NCBI GenBank assembly: GCA_965200445.1
Contig: OZ241341.1
Coordinates: forward strand, 186,001-250,000
Direction: 5' to 3'
DNA from: CBDATY01 sp965200445
Lineage (GTDB): Bacteria > Bacillota_I > Bacilli_A > Mycoplasmatales > Mycoplasmataceae
Length of the DNA stretch: 64,000 nucleotides
Shown here: positions 61,544 through 64,000 of the stretch, in pieces
Layout of the letters: every line of letters begins with the position of its first letter
How positions within the stretch are numbered: position 1 is the first letter of the stretch
The notes under the pieces: generated by a model
What the model was told of the DNA's origin: nothing
What the model saw: only the letters and a program-made list of their open reading frames with translations
The model's database searches: none
Made by a program: the position numbers and the translations under genes

Positions 61544-61783
61544 ATGAGATATCAAGGAAAAAAACGCAGAAAGCGTCGCTCTTATAAAAAATGTTATTTT
61601 ACAACTCATAATTTCAAATACATTGATTACAAAGATGTCGAACTGTTAAAAAAATTCATTGCTAAAAGTGGACAAATTTTACCACGCCGTAACACTGGCA
61701 ATTGTGCTAAGCACCAAAGAATGCTTGCTTGCGCTGTTAAAAGGGCGCGAGAAATTGCTCTACTACCTTTTGTGGTTGACTAA
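61544..61783 (+). CDS. rpsR: 30S ribosomal protein S18
   Basis: A 79-residue S18. It starts MRYQGKKRRKRRSYKKCYF and has FKYIDYKDVELLKKFIAKSGQILPRRNTG plus the C-terminal KRAREIALLPFV. A GAAGGAAA SD precedes the ATG. Confidence 0.96.
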   Translation: MRYQGKKRRKRRSYKKCYFTTHNFKYIDYKDVELLKKFIAKSGQILPRRNTGNCAKHQRMLACAVKRAREIALLPFVVD

Positions 61784-61821
61784 ACTAATTCAGCCATAAC
61801 TAAATAAAACAAGGACGATCT

Positions 61822-63786
61822 ATGCAAAAATCAATTAACGCAATCCGCATGCTAGGCGTTGAAATGGTTAATAAGGCTAATTCTGGCCATCCGGGTATTG
61901 TGTTGGGGGCCGCCCCAATGGCTTATACCATTTTCAATAAGCACATCCGTATAAGCAACAAAAAGAAAGACTGAATTAACCGAGACCGTTTTGTGCTGTC
62001 AGCTGGTCACGGTTCTGCCTTACTTTATGCTCTGCTGTATCTATCCAAAATGGGTCTGACAAAGCAGGACATTGAAAACTTTCGTCAAGTGGGATTTCCT
62101 ACAGCAGGCCACCCTGAATATGACATAGATTTAGGTATTGAGTGCACCACCGGACCATTAGGCCAAGGCATCGGAATGGGAGTCGGAATGGCTATAGGAG
62201 AGGCCTTTTTAGCTCAAAAATTCAACAAACCCCAGCTAGAAATATTTGATAACTACACTTATATTATGTGCGGGGACGGCGACTTACAAGAAGGGGTTGC
62301 TAATGAAGCTATCTCTCTCGCTGGGCATTTACAGCTTGGAAAAATTATTATGCTGTACGATTCCAATGATATTCAACTGGACTCCAAAGTTAGTGTCGTG
62401 CAATCCGAGAATACCCATAAACGCTTTGAAGCAGCACACTGACACTATCAGAGGGTAAATGACGGCAATGACATTAAGGCTATTGATGCTGCTATTGCAA
62501 AGGCCAAAACAACCAATAAACCTTCTCTTATTGAGGTAAAAACAATTATTGGCGAAGGAGCAACAAAAGAAGGCACACCAGCTGTGCACGGAGCTGCTCT
62601 AGGCAAAGATATCAGCCATGTTGCTAAATATTACAACTGGACAGAAGAACCATTCACTGTCCCCACTGAAGTAACCCAAGATTTTGAAACCAACACCATT
62701 GAGCGCGGTAATCAAGCTTTCGAACGCTGGCAAAAAAAACTTAGCCAATATATAGCTGAATACCCTGCTGAATACAAAGAACTAAAAACAGCTCTGGAAA
62801 ACAAGTATGATTTAAGCCATCTTAAGGTGGACAATATTGTGTCTAACCAACCAGAAGCCACTCGTGTTTCGTCAGGAAAGATTCTTACCCTGTTATCAAA
62901 AGCGGTACCTACCTTAATCGGAGGATCAGCTGATTTAACGGTCTCTACCAAAGCACAAGTGGACTCTCCACCCTTTGAAGCCGACAGTAACTACAATGGC
63001 CGCGATATTTACTTTGGTGTTCGTGAGTTTTCAATGGGAACTATCAACAATGGTCTAACCTTGTATGGTGGCATGCGTTCTTTTGCTAGCACATTCTTTG
63101 TGTTTAGTGATTATTTGAAGCCATCATTGCGTTTAGCTTCCTTGATGCATGTGCCTAACTTATGGATCTTTACCCACGATTCAGTTTTGCTGGGAGAAGA
63201 CGGCCCTACGCACCAGCCAATTGAGCAATTAGCTATGCTTAGAGCCCAACCCAACGTTAATGTATTTCGTCCTGCTGATTTTAATGAAACATGGGGAGCA
63301 TATCAATATGCATTTGCTTCACAAAAAACTCCTTCAGTTTTGGTGCTTTCTAGGCAAAACACTCCGCAAATTACTCAAACATCAGCCAAAAAAACTCACC
63401 TTGGTGCATACCCAGTGCACGTTGCAGGATCAAAACACGATATTATCATCACTGCTACCGGAACTGAAGTGGATCTGGCGATTCAAGCTGCTAAGATTAT
63501 CAAAGAAAAGGAAAAACTACTAATTAAAGTAGTCTCTATGCCTTGCATGGAATTATTTAAAACCCAACCAGCAGCATACTGTGCAGAACTCTATGAATGC
63601 AAAAATAAGCCTTTAACTGTCTCCTTAGAGGCTGCCGCTACATTTAGTTGGCACCCTTATGCTCAACTCTGCATTGGTATAGACTCCTTTGGGGCATCAG
63701 GACCAGAAAAATCTGTTAGAGATTTTTTCGGGCTTACTCCTGAAAAAGTTGCTAGCAAAATCATTAAGTTCTACAAGCACCAATAG
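61822..63786 (+). CDS. tkt: transketolase
   Basis: A 654-residue thiamine-diphosphate enzyme linking glycolysis and the pentose-phosphate pathway. It has NKANSGHPG at the N-terminus, SAGHGSALLYALLYLS near residue 55, the ThDP motif GDGDLQEGVANE near 152, and HDSVLLGEDGPTHQPIEQLAMLRA and the C-terminal domain. Two TGA-encoded Trp residues (near 51 and 207) join the frame. AAGGAC lies 5-8 bases before the ATG. Confidence 0.96.
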
Positions 63787-63801
63787 TTTTATTAGTGGTT
63801 T

Positions 63802-63842
63802 CTTAAAAAAAGATTTTTGGTTACCAAAAAGCTTTTTTTAAG
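63802..63842. terminator. bidirectional terminator between tkt and a convergent gene
   Basis: A long hairpin: CTTAAAAAAAG pairs with CTTTTTTTAAG and, one A-G mismatch further in, TTTTTGG pairs with CCAAAAA around a TTA loop. Poly-A and poly-U tracts flank both sides, so it can stop transcription from tkt and from the minus-strand gene. Confidence 0.7.
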
Positions 63843-63872
63843 CAGAATGTGTGATGTTCGTCTGCAGCTCAG

Positions 63873-64000
63873 TTATTTTTTATCGAATTCTATTTGGAAC
63901 GTGTCTGTAGAAGGGTTCCCTTCTCCATAAAGATACAGCGAAGTCACTATTGATGATAAAGTTAATTGCTCATATTTTGAAGGAGGCAGACTGCCAACTA
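63873..64000 (-). CDS. C-terminal fragment of an unrecognised protein (rest outside window)
   Basis: A minus-strand frame with 41 residues before TAA at 63873-63875, ending ...GEGNPSTDTFQIEFDKK. It is hydrophilic and Ser/Thr-rich, similar in character to the C-terminus of the lipoprotein at 54003-55214, but too short to assign. It is convergent with tkt and shares the terminator at 63802-63842. Confidence 0.5.
   Translation of the reverse strand, partial: VGSLPPSKYEQLTLSSIVTSLYLYGEGNPSTDTFQIEFDKK

Overview
This window comes from a wall-less bacterium of the Mollicutes that reads UGA as tryptophan (translation table 4). Dozens of conserved genes only become full length when TGA is read as Trp (leuS, rpoB, rpoC, secY, rplB, rpsC, tyrS and others). 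A tRNA-Trp with a UCA anticodon lies beside a conventional CCA tRNA-Trp at 2613-2807. The sequence is AT-rich, gene-dense and full of short gene overlaps. No species is claimed. All coordinates below use table 4.

Layout. 1-2581 (+): end of an unrecognised gene, then proS, acpP and a Fur-family regulator, followed by the two tRNA-Trp genes. 2857-4594 (-): two DegV/FakB-type fatty-acid-binding proteins. 4718-11023 (+): nicotinate phosphoribosyltransferase, tyrS and a 1323-residue FtsX-type permease with no ATPase beside it. 11031-12055 (-): tsaB and tsaE. 12247-13245 (+): a ferredoxin/flavodoxin-NADP reductase-like flavoprotein. 13242-17198 (-): leuS, a short hibernation factor, tRNA-Ala, tRNA-Ile, rpsI and rplM. 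17286-20458 (-): an ECF substrate-binding (S) subunit and an ABC-2 exporter (ATPase plus two permeases), which sit between truA and rplM. 20525-23993 (-): truA, ecfT, ecfA2, ecfA1. 24137-38735 (-): the S10-spc-alpha ribosomal superoperon from rpsJ to rplQ, including secY, adk, map, infA and rpoA, without an L30 gene. 39104-47952 (-): rpoC, rpoB, rplA, rplK. 48099-52358 (-): ridA, nusG, secE, rpmG, a SigH-like sigma factor, rlmB and cysS, which keeps the Firmicute gene order. 52365-60436 (-): a second ECF S subunit, ung, a lipoprotein, dnaB, rplI, a DUF1295-type membrane protein and a class II (B12-dependent) ribonucleotide reductase. 60644-63786 (+): rpsF, ssb, rpsR, tkt. The window ends in a convergent gene fragment.

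Most of the window is core translation, transcription and secretion machinery, with vitamin uptake through the ECF module. The most notable points are an apparent -1 frameshift in the N-terminal part of rpsE, which has a strong ribosome binding site upstream; a class II ribonucleotide reductase, unexpected in a Mollicute; a SigH/sigma-20-like sigma factor; long tails on L29, S6 and other ribosomal proteins; an ABC-2 and ECF-S cassette within a conserved block; and the ATPase-less giant permease. I found no rRNA, CRISPR array, insertion sequence, prophage or replication origin.
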